A DNA stretch of 64,000 nucleotides, from positions 4,836,001 to 4,900,000 of the forward strand of contig NZ_CP121451.1 in NCBI RefSeq assembly GCF_029689945.1, read 5' to 3'. The DNA is from Paenibacillus amylolyticus. GTDB taxonomy: Bacteria > Bacillota > Bacilli > Paenibacillales > Paenibacillaceae. Below the pieces are notes generated by a model that was not told the origin of the DNA, searched no databases, and saw nothing but the letters and a program-made list of their open reading frames with translations. Positions 40,449-49,141 of the stretch are shown here, in pieces. The position numbers and the translations under genes are program-made. How positions within the stretch are numbered: position 1 is the stretch's first letter; each line of letters begins with the position of its first letter.

Positions 40449-41377
40449 CTAATGAAAACTTGGCCCGTCCCATTTCTCGAAATTCAATTCGGTATTCATA
40501 CTTACCGCAGATAACGCCCCAGAGAAGCAGCCGTAATGGCCTGATACAACTCGGATGCTGCATCACCAGCACTGTATATACCTGCTACGGATGTTTTGCC
40601 AGAAGCATCAACAATAACCGTTCCGGACTCTGTAATTTCACAACCGATGGCCTTCGGCAGTTCCGATCCGGTAAACAGTTTCGGTTGGAAGAAGACGCCT
40701 GTGCATGGAATCGCTGTACCGTCACTTAATACAACTTGCTGTACCATTCCATCTTCCGAGTCAATGGATTGAACCGGTGCATCAAATACAGTAACCTCAT
40801 GCTTCTTCAGTTCTTCACGATGCTCATCGGTTAAGGAATCTGATCCATTGGTACAGATCGTATAACGTTCTGTCCAGCCGGATATGACTTTTGCCATATG
40901 TAATGCCTTATCTCCACTAACGATGATGACCAGCGACTGGTCTCTTAACTCCCATCCATCACAATATGGACACACAAATGCACTTTTGCCGTAAACCTCT
41001 GTTAGTCCGTTAATGTCCAGAGGCAGATCTTTCTTGCCTACTGCAAACAAAATCTTTTTCGTGTGATAGCTTGCCCCTTGCGCAGTCTTGACCCTAAAAT
41101 CACCATCGCTACCTGATATCGCTGCAGCCGTATCGGACGCAAATTGAACGGATGGATAAGCTGCAATCTGCTCTTTGGCGGCTTTGCGAAACTCACGTGG
41201 ACTAGCCCCGTCTCTTGTTACAAACCCATGAGTCTCCCTCGTGACCCAGTTACGCGGTGTCTCATCATCGATGACCACAACGTTCTTACGGGCCCTGCCA
41301 AGTACAAGTGCTGCATTAAGCCCTGCCGGTCCTCCACCAACAATAAGTACATCCAGGAGTTGATTCATGTTACTCAT
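40449..41377 (-). CDS. Thioredoxin-reductase-like NAD(P)/FAD oxidoreductase (one frame break)
   Basis: About 309 residues from ATG 41377 (AGGGTG 6 bases upstream). FAD motif VLIVGGGPAGLNAAL near the start, active-site-like CPYCDG (the disulfide pair of the thioredoxin reductase family), NAD(P) region VIIVSGDKALHMA in which the glycine motif is degraded, and FAD motif GIYSAGDAA. The frame breaks at the run 40517-40520; one extra G gives SLGALSAVSMNTEL and a normal C-terminus to 40449. It may reduce a thioredoxin-like partner or a small molecule. The partner is not adjacent; the CYP102 gene lies just downstream. Confidence 0.82.
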
Positions 41378-41394
41378 ACCATTCACCCTTTTCC

Positions 41395-41512
41395 AGATAT
41401 TTAATATCTCTAATTTTTGTTTAAAAATAACCTCCGTTTTCTCTTGGAAAAATAACTCGGAGATGTACACAAGAATACATTCTAATAAAACCATTAAAGA
41501 TATCTTATATCT
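41395..41512. promoter_or_regulatory. Two palindromes upstream of the FAD oxidoreductase
   Basis: AGATATT-T-AATATCT (41395-41409) lies just upstream of the gene's ribosome site. AGATAT-CTT-ATATCT lies at 41498-41512. Both resemble the site before the P450 leader. They are candidate operators for one unidentified regulator. Confidence 0.45.
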
Positions 41513-41784
41513 ACAATAAACAAAACCTGAGCTGTTTGCAACATATATCTGTAACTACCTTCTTTAATCCAGCGGATGTGAGTTGAACAAAAGATGATTT
41601 GCACTTACACTACAACGATAGAACAAACTTTAGATTACTGTTATACACCCGATTTTCTGATTCTCGTCTGTAACACAGAAATAATTATTTAACAATTAAA
41701 AAAGACCTTGTTTTTAAATTGTTCACAATCAAATGACATTATTTTAAATACTAAAACGTTAATTAAATCACATAGTGTATTGAA

Positions 41785-41793
41785 TGGTATAAT
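41785..41793 (+). promoter_or_regulatory. Extended -10 promoter of ctaB
   Basis: TGGTATAAT has a consensus -10 (41788-41793) with the TG of an extended element. No strong -35 is seen. It is about 40 bp before the TTG start. The rest of the 41513-41784 gap holds nothing I can identify. Confidence 0.6.
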
Positions 41794-41833
41794 AGCGACA
41801 TAATATATAAGTATAGATATAGGAAGTGAGTTC

Positions 41834-42762
41834 TTGAAAACATTGAATAATGGTTCACAGACCAATATCAGCCTGGAGTATAGCTCGATTCCGAAAGTTT
41901 TCTTCGATACAATCAAAATCGGAATCATCAAGTCCAACCTGATCGCCATGTTTGCGGGTTTAAGTTTGGCTTTATATGTATTTGATGCTTCAATCTTAGC
42001 TAATATTGTACCAATCATCCTTTCCTTTATGGGGTCTTCTCTCATCATTGGAGCTGCAGGGGTGTTCAACAATCTGTATGATCGTGATATCGATGCGATC
42101 ATGGAACGCACGAAGAAACGTCCTACAGTTACGGGTCGTGTCGATACCAAGTCGGGTCTGATTCTCGGTATTGTAATCACCATTATCGGGGGCATTATGC
42201 TGTACATCGCTTCCCCATCCGCTGCTGTATTTGGTATTTTGGGTTTGCTGCTATATGTGTTCCCTTACACGATGTGGACCAAACGTACCACCATTTACAA
42301 TACGGAAGTGGGAAGTCTTTCGGGTGCTGTGCCTCCGCTTATCGGTTGGGCAGCCATCTCACCAGAACTGGGTCATTTCGAGATCTGGGCATTGGTCGTT
42401 ACGATGCTCTTATGGCAGATGCCTCACTTCTACGGAATTGCGATTCGTCGTTTTGACGAATATAAGGCTGCTGGTGTTCCCATGTTACCTGTCGTTAAAG
42501 GCATCAGACGGACATACATTCAGACGAATGTGTATCTAGTACTGTTGCTGATCTCCAGCTTTTTATTCTGGCCGATGAGCCCTTTTGTCGCAATTGTGGC
42601 TTTTCTGGTTAGCCTGGCCTGGCTCATTCTTAGTGTGGCTACCTTTGATAAAAAGAAACAGAGAAATGGTCCAAGCGGATGTTTATCTTCTCCATTAACC
42701 ATATCACTATTATCTTCCTGGTTATCATTGCGTATTCCTTGATTGCTCAATTGTTGAGATAA
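41834..42762 (+). CDS. ctaB: Protoheme IX farnesyltransferase (heme O synthase), one frame break
   Basis: About 309 residues from TTG 41834 (AGGAAG 7 bases upstream). A UbiA-type membrane prenyltransferase: first Asp motif NNLYDRDIDAIMERTKKRP (79-97), second loop IRRFDEYKAAGVPMLP, nine hydrophobic segments. It adds farnesyl to heme B to give heme O for terminal oxidases. Near 42661-42665 one missing base (A or G) breaks the frame. Adding it yields KWSKRMFIFSINHITIIFLV, the usual last membrane segment, ending at 42762. It is transcribed alone here. Confidence 0.92.
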
Positions 42763-42796
42763 ATCTATTCCGTTGTTTCACTGTTATAATAAAATA

Positions 42797-42847
42797 AAAA
42801 GCCTTACAGACTTTACTCTTTCAAGGAGTCGTCTGTAGGGCTTTTTT
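42797..42847 (+). terminator. Terminator of ctaB
   Basis: Stem AAAAGCC.TACAGAC (42797-42811) with GTCTGTA.GGCTTTT (42831-42845), followed by further T. Confidence 0.85.
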
Positions 42848-42892
42848 CGTTTTACCTTGTTATTTATTGTCTTTCTTAGCTAAATCTCTAAG

Positions 42893-44659
42893 CTACCCGA
42901 CTTTGGCGGGAGTCTGTTCTCCTTGCCACAGCAACTGCATCTCTTCATTAGTGGCAAGCAGTTCGGCCAAGCTTCCCTCAGCTTCAATGCGTCCATCTTT
43001 CATTACGATAATATGATCTGCTTTGGAAAGTGCAGCCCTGCGGTGAGAAACGGCGATGCAGGTAACATCCGACTCTTGGAATAAGCCTTCCCATACCTGT
43101 TGTTCTGTCTCCACATCCAGTGCGCTGGACAGATCGTCAAAGATAAACAGGTCCGCCTCCGTCATTAACATGCGCCCTGTAGCCGCCCGTTGAATCTGCC
43201 CGCCTGACAGCATTACTCCTCTTGGACCCACCGAGGTCTCAAGCCCCTGATCCAGATGTTGGATATCCTTCTCCATTACAGCCAGACGAATGGCTTTTTC
43301 AAGCGACTGTTCAATGTTACCCTGCTTGCCCTGAATGATATTTTCCTTCAGTGTATCGCTGAACAATCGCGGTACTTGCGGAGTATACGCTGCTCTGGGA
43401 GGCATCAGGAAGGTCGCTGGATCAACAGCTGCTCCATTCCAGCGAATATCCCCTTTTTGCTTGGGTAACAGTCCAAGAAGTGTTCGTACGAGCGTTGATT
43501 TACCCGATCCGATCCGTCCCGTAATGACAAGAAATTGTCCGCGTTTCAGACGAAAACTGATCTCTTCTATGCCATTTGCAGAATTCGGATATTGATACGT
43601 CAGATTCTTCACCTCAAGTGATTGCAATTTCTCCTTGGGATCTCTCTGTACACTTGCAGGCTCTGGCGGATCTTCATACAGATAGATTTCTCTCGAATCC
43701 ATGATCTGGTCTTCTTCCCCTGGGCGAAATAGCTTACGCATACGATCATAGGATACCTTAAGCCTTTTGTGCTGAAATACCATATACCCAAACAGTGAAA
43801 TGCTAAATCCGATATTAGCCAGATAACTGGTGAATAAGGCAAAATCACCTACAGTAAAGTTGCCTGCTTTCATCTCAGCGGCACACATCAATAGAATCAA
43901 CCCGGTACAGATACTGAGCACATGCTGATTCATTGATCTCATCCACTGCTTGAACAGATTGTCCCGGAGTGCGGCCTGGCGGCGATCTTCATTCAACTGG
44001 TTAAAACGGGAAGAGACGTTCTCTTCCGCCTGACCCAATTTCAGGGCTTGCACTGCTCCGAACGTTTCCGCAATAAAACTGGTAATTCGACCAGTCGCTT
44101 CGCGATTAACCTGAGCATACTTCCGGCCCGATTCCCGGATAGGTTGTTAAGCAAGGTCACCACCACCAATGGCAGCACCGCAACCAATGTGATCTGCCAA
44201 TTTATGTTTGCCATGATGACAATGGACACGACAGCAAATACAAGCCGCCCCAGAAGTCCACCCATGATTCTACATACTCGACGACTTCATCCACATCGTC
44301 CCGGAAGCGACTCATTGCTTCCCCTGGTGATGCGGGAAGATTACGTCCCGGCCAGCGCATGATCGCTGCGAGCATGTTGGTTCGCAAAATCGCCTGCACA
44401 TGATACAGATACGTAACCCACGCATAGAAGGCTACAAAAATGTACCCACCCGTGCCATTCGAACCAAAGCGATAAAGATCAACGGCACAGCAAGCCACAT
44501 GTAGTCATCAGACCCCACTGTCGTGCGATCAAAAAACCACTGCATCCCAATACCAATGGCTAACGGCAAGGAATGAAATATACACCATAACAATCCATTA
44601 ATTACAAACAAGAATGGCCTGAATCGAAATAATCGGCCTATAAATCCTGCTACAGTCAT
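42893..44659 (-). CDS. ABC exporter half-transporter, second subunit (three frame breaks)
   Basis: About 589 residues from ATG 44659, which overlaps the upstream partner's stop by 4 bases (ATGA). An N-terminal six-segment membrane domain precedes an ATPase with Walker A GRIGSGKSTLV, Q-loop region AYTPQVPRLF, signature LSGGQIQRAATG and Walker B LFIFDDLSSALD. In Walker B an Asp replaces the catalytic Glu, typical of the degenerate site of heterodimeric exporters. Single-base losses near 44445, 44254 and 44141 split the membrane domain; adding one base at each restores a continuous fold. It pairs with the intact upstream half. Confidence 0.83.
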
Positions 44660-46401
44660 GCCAATTCCTCCTCTCGGCCTGTAATGAGCAGTCTGGCGTA
44701 GTGTGATGCCGGGTTATTGGCAAGTTCTTCTCTCGCTCCAAATTCCAGTACCTTGCCATCCCCCAGCACCATAATCCGGTCTACTTTCTCCAGCGTAGCC
44801 AGACGGTGAGCAATAATGACCCCGGTAGATTGTTTCATTAACTGGTCAATCGCAGATTGCAGCATGCCTTCGGTCGCAGCATCCAGGCGTGACGAAGGCT
44901 CATCCAGAATAACCAGACTCGGTTCGGTCAGGAATACGCGGGTTAAAGCGAATAACTGTGCTTCCCCTGCTGACAATGAAGCTCCACCTGCTGCCAGATA
45001 CGTATCAAGTCCTTCCGGTTGTGAATCGATCCATTGACTTAGTCCAAGTCGATCCGTTGTTTCCCGGATCATCTGATCCGATACATGATCATTGAACAGG
45101 GTCAGATTATCTCGCAGCGTGCCATCAAACAGCTGTACATCCTGGGTTACCATGCCCACCCGGCGATAGAGGGCTTGTAAAGAAAGCTTCGTGATATCCG
45201 TCCCACCTACACGGATCGTACCCCGATCCAGATTGTATAGCCGGAGAAGAACACGACTTAGACTCGACTTACCGCTGCCTGTGCGACCGATAATGCCCAG
45301 ACGCTCTCCAGGTTTAATGGCAAAATTAATATCCTGCAATACGGGTTTATCCTGGTTATAACTGAAGTGAACCTGACTGAATTCCAGACCAAGTGGTCCT
45401 TCCGGCAAGTGCTCCTCGTTGCCATCTTCAATCACACTCTGCATGGACAACAGCTCTCTGGAGCGGAGCATGCCGGATTTTGCTTTTTGAAACTCCTGTA
45501 CCTGATCGCCAAGCATCTCAATCGGATCATTCAGCATCTGTGTGTATTGGTAGATCAGAAATAATGTTCCGATACTGATTAGACCTTCCATATAGTAATG
45601 CACACCCAACATAAGCACTGCAGTGACTGCCAAAGCAAACAGAACTACTGTGGTATTCCACGGAATAACCCGAAGCAGCCAGGCTTTTCTCCCCTTAAGG
45701 AATACCGTGCGCATTGTGCGATAAAAACGGTTCATCACATAGGGCACATGACCATTTGCTTGCACATCTTCAATCCCGGCAATGCGTTCTTCAATTAATC
45801 CAAACAGAGACGCACTTGCCGCCCGCTCATTTTTGGAAGAGTCTACACCAAGATTTCGAATGAAGACCATGAACAGGATCGATAACAATGTGAACACGGT
45901 CATAACCAAAGCAATAGGCACATTCACACTGAACATGAACCCGAGAATTCCGGCCAGCAGAACAAAACTCCCGATCACCTGCACAATGAACATCGCAAAA
46001 AAATTGGAAATACTCGTTACATCACCATCCACGCGTTCAATCATCTCTCCAGGTGTTTTCACATTATGAAAACGCATATCGAGACGCAGACAGTGCTTCA
46101 GCAGATCCCCGCGCAGCTGATTCGTAGCCCGCCAGGCTACATCATTCCCCAAGTAACTGACTGCGACTGTGATGAGTTGATTAAACACGGCGACTACCAG
46201 GAACAGTCCTGCGAGCTGAACAAGACTGGTGAGAATTCCCCCACTCGCTGCTGTATCAATAAATCGTTTGATGATCTGTGGATTCAAGAGCTGCAGCCCC
46301 GTTGATGTGAGCAACATGATTAATAGTAAGACCAGCCGTCCTTTGACTGGTTTTAGATAGCGCAGCAGCCATGACATGGAGCGTTTCTCTGTTTTGGGCA
46401 A
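44656..46401 (-). CDS. ABC exporter half-transporter, first subunit
   Basis: 581 residues from TTG 46401 (AAGGGG 9 bases upstream; ATG 46377 is an alternative). Six-segment membrane domain, then ATPase: Walker A GRTGSGKSSLS, signature LSAGEAQLFALTR (with Ala in place of the second Gly), Walker B LVILDEPSSRLD with the catalytic Glu, and H-loop IAHRLATL. With its neighbour it makes a YheI/YheH- or BmrCD-like heterodimer with one competent and one degenerate ATP site. Such pumps export drugs, lipids or peptides; the substrate is unknown. Confidence 0.9.
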   Translation of the reverse strand: MPKTEKRSMSWLLRYLKPVKGRLVLLLIMLLTSTGLQLLNPQIIKRFIDTAASGGILTSLVQLAGLFLVVAVFNQLITVAVSYLGNDVAWRATNQLRGDLLKHCLRLDMRFHNVKTPGEMIERVDGDVTSISNFFAMFIVQVIGSFVLLAGILGFMFSVNVPIALVMTVFTLLSILFMVFIRNLGVDSSKNERAASASLFGLIEERIAGIEDVQANGHVPYVMNRFYRTMRTVFLKGRKAWLLRVIPWNTTVVLFALAVTAVLMLGVHYYMEGLISIGTLFLIYQYTQMLNDPIEMLGDQVQEFQKAKSGMLRSRELLSMQSVIEDGNEEHLPEGPLGLEFSQVHFSYNQDKPVLQDINFAIKPGERLGIIGRTGSGKSSLSRVLLRLYNLDRGTIRVGGTDITKLSLQALYRRVGMVTQDVQLFDGTLRDNLTLFNDHVSDQMIRETTDRLGLSQWIDSQPEGLDTYLAAGGASLSAGEAQLFALTRVFLTEPSLVILDEPSSRLDAATEGMLQSAIDQLMKQSTGVIIAHRLATLEKVDRIMVLGDGKVLEFGAREELANNPASHYARLLITGREEELA

Positions 46402-46534
46402 AACCCCTCACCCCTTCATATAACAATTCTTTTCCGTTTTAATGATTCATATCAACTTCGTTCCTATGATGAATCATACATAAAAACAATAAATGCAACA
46501 TTTCCGACCGGTAGATTAATCTTTCCAAGTGTTT

Positions 46535-47266
46535 TTACCATCTTACATTCTCCCACCCTCTCTGACATTCTTCCCAAAATCGTTGTACCCATTGCTCTGA
46601 TATCTCATCTGCAATTGGATCAAAGGAAGGGGATGATACGGTAACGCTGTCCGATTGAACGCCCAAAAATGTCAACACATCCATGACGGTCCCCTCGTAA
46701 TTTTGTATAAAATCCTCATAAACAATTGTCAACGGTTCAATGCCTGATTCGGACAGGAAATCTTCGATTGCAGCTTCGCAGAGGTTACTCTCGACAAGCA
46801 GATGCTTAATCGCATCAAAGTTATATTGATCTGCAATATCTTCTAAGTGAGGGTGATCTCCATACTTGCGATGCCACTCCCCCGAAACAATGGCTCTCCA
46901 CCACGACACCGCCAATCTGACTTTGTTGCGACGTGTCATGTATATATGCTTGTTACAATTCGGAAACCCCGTACTCCATACCTCAGCTCGCGATAACTCT
47001 GTCGGCAGATGATAGAGATTACGGAACGCGTCAATCCATCGTTGTTCAAAATTAATCTTTATGCCAAACACACCGTTCGACGTTGTCCCATGGCTCCAAA
47101 TCTGCTCCAGATCCTCAATCTTCAAGTTATCTGGACTTTTAAACTGATAATGCAGCCATTCTCTCGGATAACCAGCTACACCTGTAGAACTTAAAGCTTC
47201 GCCCAACAGCGTACTCCCCGTGCGTTGGGAGAACCAAATGGTATAACTTTGCGCAGGCTGTTTCAT
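46535..47266 (-). CDS. Stf0-family sulfotransferase
   Basis: 243 residues; GAGAGG lies 6 bases before ATG 47266. The PAPS 5'-phosphosulfate loop is SQRTGSTLLGEAL (13-25). Family features GVFGIKI, then MTRRNKVRLAVSWWRAI (3'-phosphate-binding Arg/Ser region) and IVYEDFIQNYEG follow in the expected order. Stf0 proteins transfer sulfate from PAPS to a sugar hydroxyl; the founding mycobacterial member acts on trehalose. No sulfation or glycan gene is adjacent. Upstream lies an unexplained promoter-terminator unit. Confidence 0.85.
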   Translation of the reverse strand: MKQPAQSYTIWFSQRTGSTLLGEALSSTGVAGYPREWLHYQFKSPDNLKIEDLEQIWSHGTTSNGVFGIKINFEQRWIDAFRNLYHLPTELSRAEVWSTGFPNCNKHIYMTRRNKVRLAVSWWRAIVSGEWHRKYGDHPHLEDIADQYNFDAIKHLLVESNLCEAAIEDFLSESGIEPLTIVYEDFIQNYEGTVMDVLTFLGVQSDSVTVSSPSFDPIADEISEQWVQRFWEECQRGWENVRW

Positions 47267-47369
47267 GAATAACCTCTCTTTCTCATTCTTGACTTAAGGA
47301 TATTTTCTTGCAAAAAGCAAAACAAATGCTCCTTTCCATGCGAACGAAAATTGGTGGAATGCATGCAAA

Positions 47370-47405
47370 AAAGCCATAGATGAACTAAAGTTCATCTACA
47401 GCTTG
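47370..47405 (-). terminator. Terminator of the short unit upstream of the sulfotransferase gene
   Basis: A perfect 9-bp stem, TAGATGAAC/GTTCATCTA, flanked by GC pairs and followed by six T on the minus strand. Confidence 0.8.
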
Positions 47406-47626
47406 TAACCAAAAGAGACCGGGTGAAATGCCAAGCATTTCCCGTATCTCCTCTGCATCGCAATAATGATGAGCGTCCACGACAGGGGTGCACAAACCAT
47501 GACTGTCCCAACGCGATCATTGCAAATAAATTGGATTAATGTCACTATGCTTATGCGTATTCAGTTATGGATTCAAAATCTGGTTCGGCATAAACATCAT
47601 CATCATCCCACCCGTTTCACATATTT
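47370..47626 (-). ncRNA. Candidate small RNA, leader, or small gene with its own promoter and terminator
   Basis: A strong promoter lies at 47634-47662 (TTGACG, 17 bp, TACAAT). About 235 bases later a clean minus-strand terminator follows: GC.TAGATGAAC/GTTCATCTA.GC, then TTTTTT. An internal hairpin AAATGC/GCATTT lies near 47430. Coding-like pieces exist too: a frame ends CDAEEIREMLGISPGLFWLQ and stops in the terminator loop, and another piece reads YAEPDFESITEYA, but stops and frame changes separate them. Either an RNA gene or a small acidic protein gene broken by base-calling errors. Confidence 0.5.
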
Positions 47627-47633
47627 GTTGTTT

Positions 47634-47662
47634 ATTGTATTCGCTGGATCAATATCCGTCAA
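47634..47662 (-). promoter_or_regulatory. Strong SigA-type promoter
   Basis: On the minus strand, TTGACG (47657-47662) and TACAAT (47634-47639) are 17 bp apart. It lies 17 bp beyond (upstream of, in map position) nothing but the MFS stop at 47717, so it drives the short unit that ends at 47370. Confidence 0.7.
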
Positions 47663-47716
47663 GATAAATTTAACTAAATTGTTATTTAATTCATATCATT
47701 AATCTTTTTCATTCTG

Positions 47717-48950
47717 CTACATATTCAATGATGTGGTTTCCATTTGCTTCTCTCTAACTACAAGACGTCTATGTGCGATCAGAAGGAAAGGTACTCCCAG
47801 TGCAGTGGTCAATGCAATCGGTACAAAGACAGCGAGCCCATTCTCCGCTCCAAATTGACTTAACAGCACCCCTCCCATTACAGGAGCGATGACACTGCCA
47901 ATGTTATTGAAGCCGATGGTACCGAAATACGTCCCTTTCCATTCCGGCTTGGCAATCCGGTCGATGAGCATATCCATCATGGTGAACAACAGTACTTCCC
48001 CAATGGTAAATAGTATGACACTCATCATCATCATGAGTACACCTTCAGCGATTCCGACCATCATCAGACTGGTTGCGACGAGCAAATTACCTACAATTAG
48101 AGGGACAAGCGGTGGAAAGTTGCGGAAGGTTCGCACAAGCGGATACTGAATAATCAGTACCGTCACGGCATTCAAAGAAAGCATGTACGAGAACATCTCG
48201 CTTCCATTTTCAAAGATCGGGCTCCTCGCCAAGTACTGGGCCAATGTAGAACTAAAGTGCCCGTAACCCAGAACACAAAAGGTGGTACCGATTAATACCG
48301 GCAGAACACCGGTCGCGACCGGTGGTCATGAGTGCTTCACGCAGACGTGGTGCGGTTACCTGATGAGGCTCTGGCAGATTGGCATGTTGTAGCTTGAATT
48401 GCAGAAATAATACAAGTCCGTATGCTATGTATACCAAGCCGGAAATCACAAACGGAAACGTTGATTCAGATGATCCCAGCTGAAATCCGATAATTGGCCC
48501 AAAGACCACACCAAGATTAATGGCAGCATATCTGAGGTTGAACACCAGCAATTTGTTTTGCGGAGACGTAATATCCGATAACAGTGCTCTGGAGGTGGGC
48601 TCAAATACTGCACGGCATATTCCGTTTAACGTATTGGCTACAAAGAACACCCATAGATGCTCTGCAGCTGAAAAGATGAAAAACACACCTGCCCAGCTAA
48701 ATACCGAAATTAACATCACGATTTTGCGTCCGATTCGGTCCGAAATATAACCTCCATAAAAGCTGACCATGACACCTGCCAGCGAGCTAACCGCCACAGT
48801 AATACCAGTCTGGGTTGGTGTAGCCTCTAGTACACGGGTCAGATAAATGGATAAAAACGGGATACTCATAGACGTCACAAGACGTCCAAACATGGTTCCG
48901 ATAATGATGGTCCATGCCAAAGGGTGAATTTGCCTTAAATATTGCTTCAT
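47717..48950 (-). CDS. MFS transporter divergent from the SgrR-like regulator (one frame break)
   Basis: About 411 residues from ATG 48950 (GGAG 8 bases upstream); twelve hydrophobic segments. MFS loop motif GGYISDRIGRK lies between TM2 and TM3. The two reading frames meet near 48310, where a one-base indel (an extra T or equivalent, not a clear homopolymer) joins the ALMTTGRDR region to VLPVLIGTTFCVLGYGHF. Resembles DHA1 sugar or drug efflux proteins. It is transcribed away from a large SgrR-like protein, the same pairing idea as SgrR and the sugar exporter SetA in E. coli. Confidence 0.83.
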
Positions 48951-49141
48951 GTAAACTTCTCCTATTCTGAAATGCTCCAATGCGGGTTGATCTAACAACC
49001 TCTTCTAATGAGTGTTCAATAAGTCCGGTTTTCAATGCTTTTTGAACAACCTCTACTCATGTATAATTGTAAGGATAAAGGGGGAAGTAAAAGTGTAAAC
49101 ATATGATCACACTTTTCACCTTTAATAGAGGAGTCACGAAT

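Noticed and set aside
42893..44659. Reading the ABC half-exporter as a true pseudogene
   Set aside because: All three breaks are single-base losses with the correct sequence continuing at once, the partner subunit is intact, and the same error type is spread over the window.
47466..47702. 78-codon plus-strand frame with a His-rich stretch
   Set aside because: It opposes a strong minus-strand promoter and terminator pair, has no ribosome site, and the His run comes from a CAT repeat.
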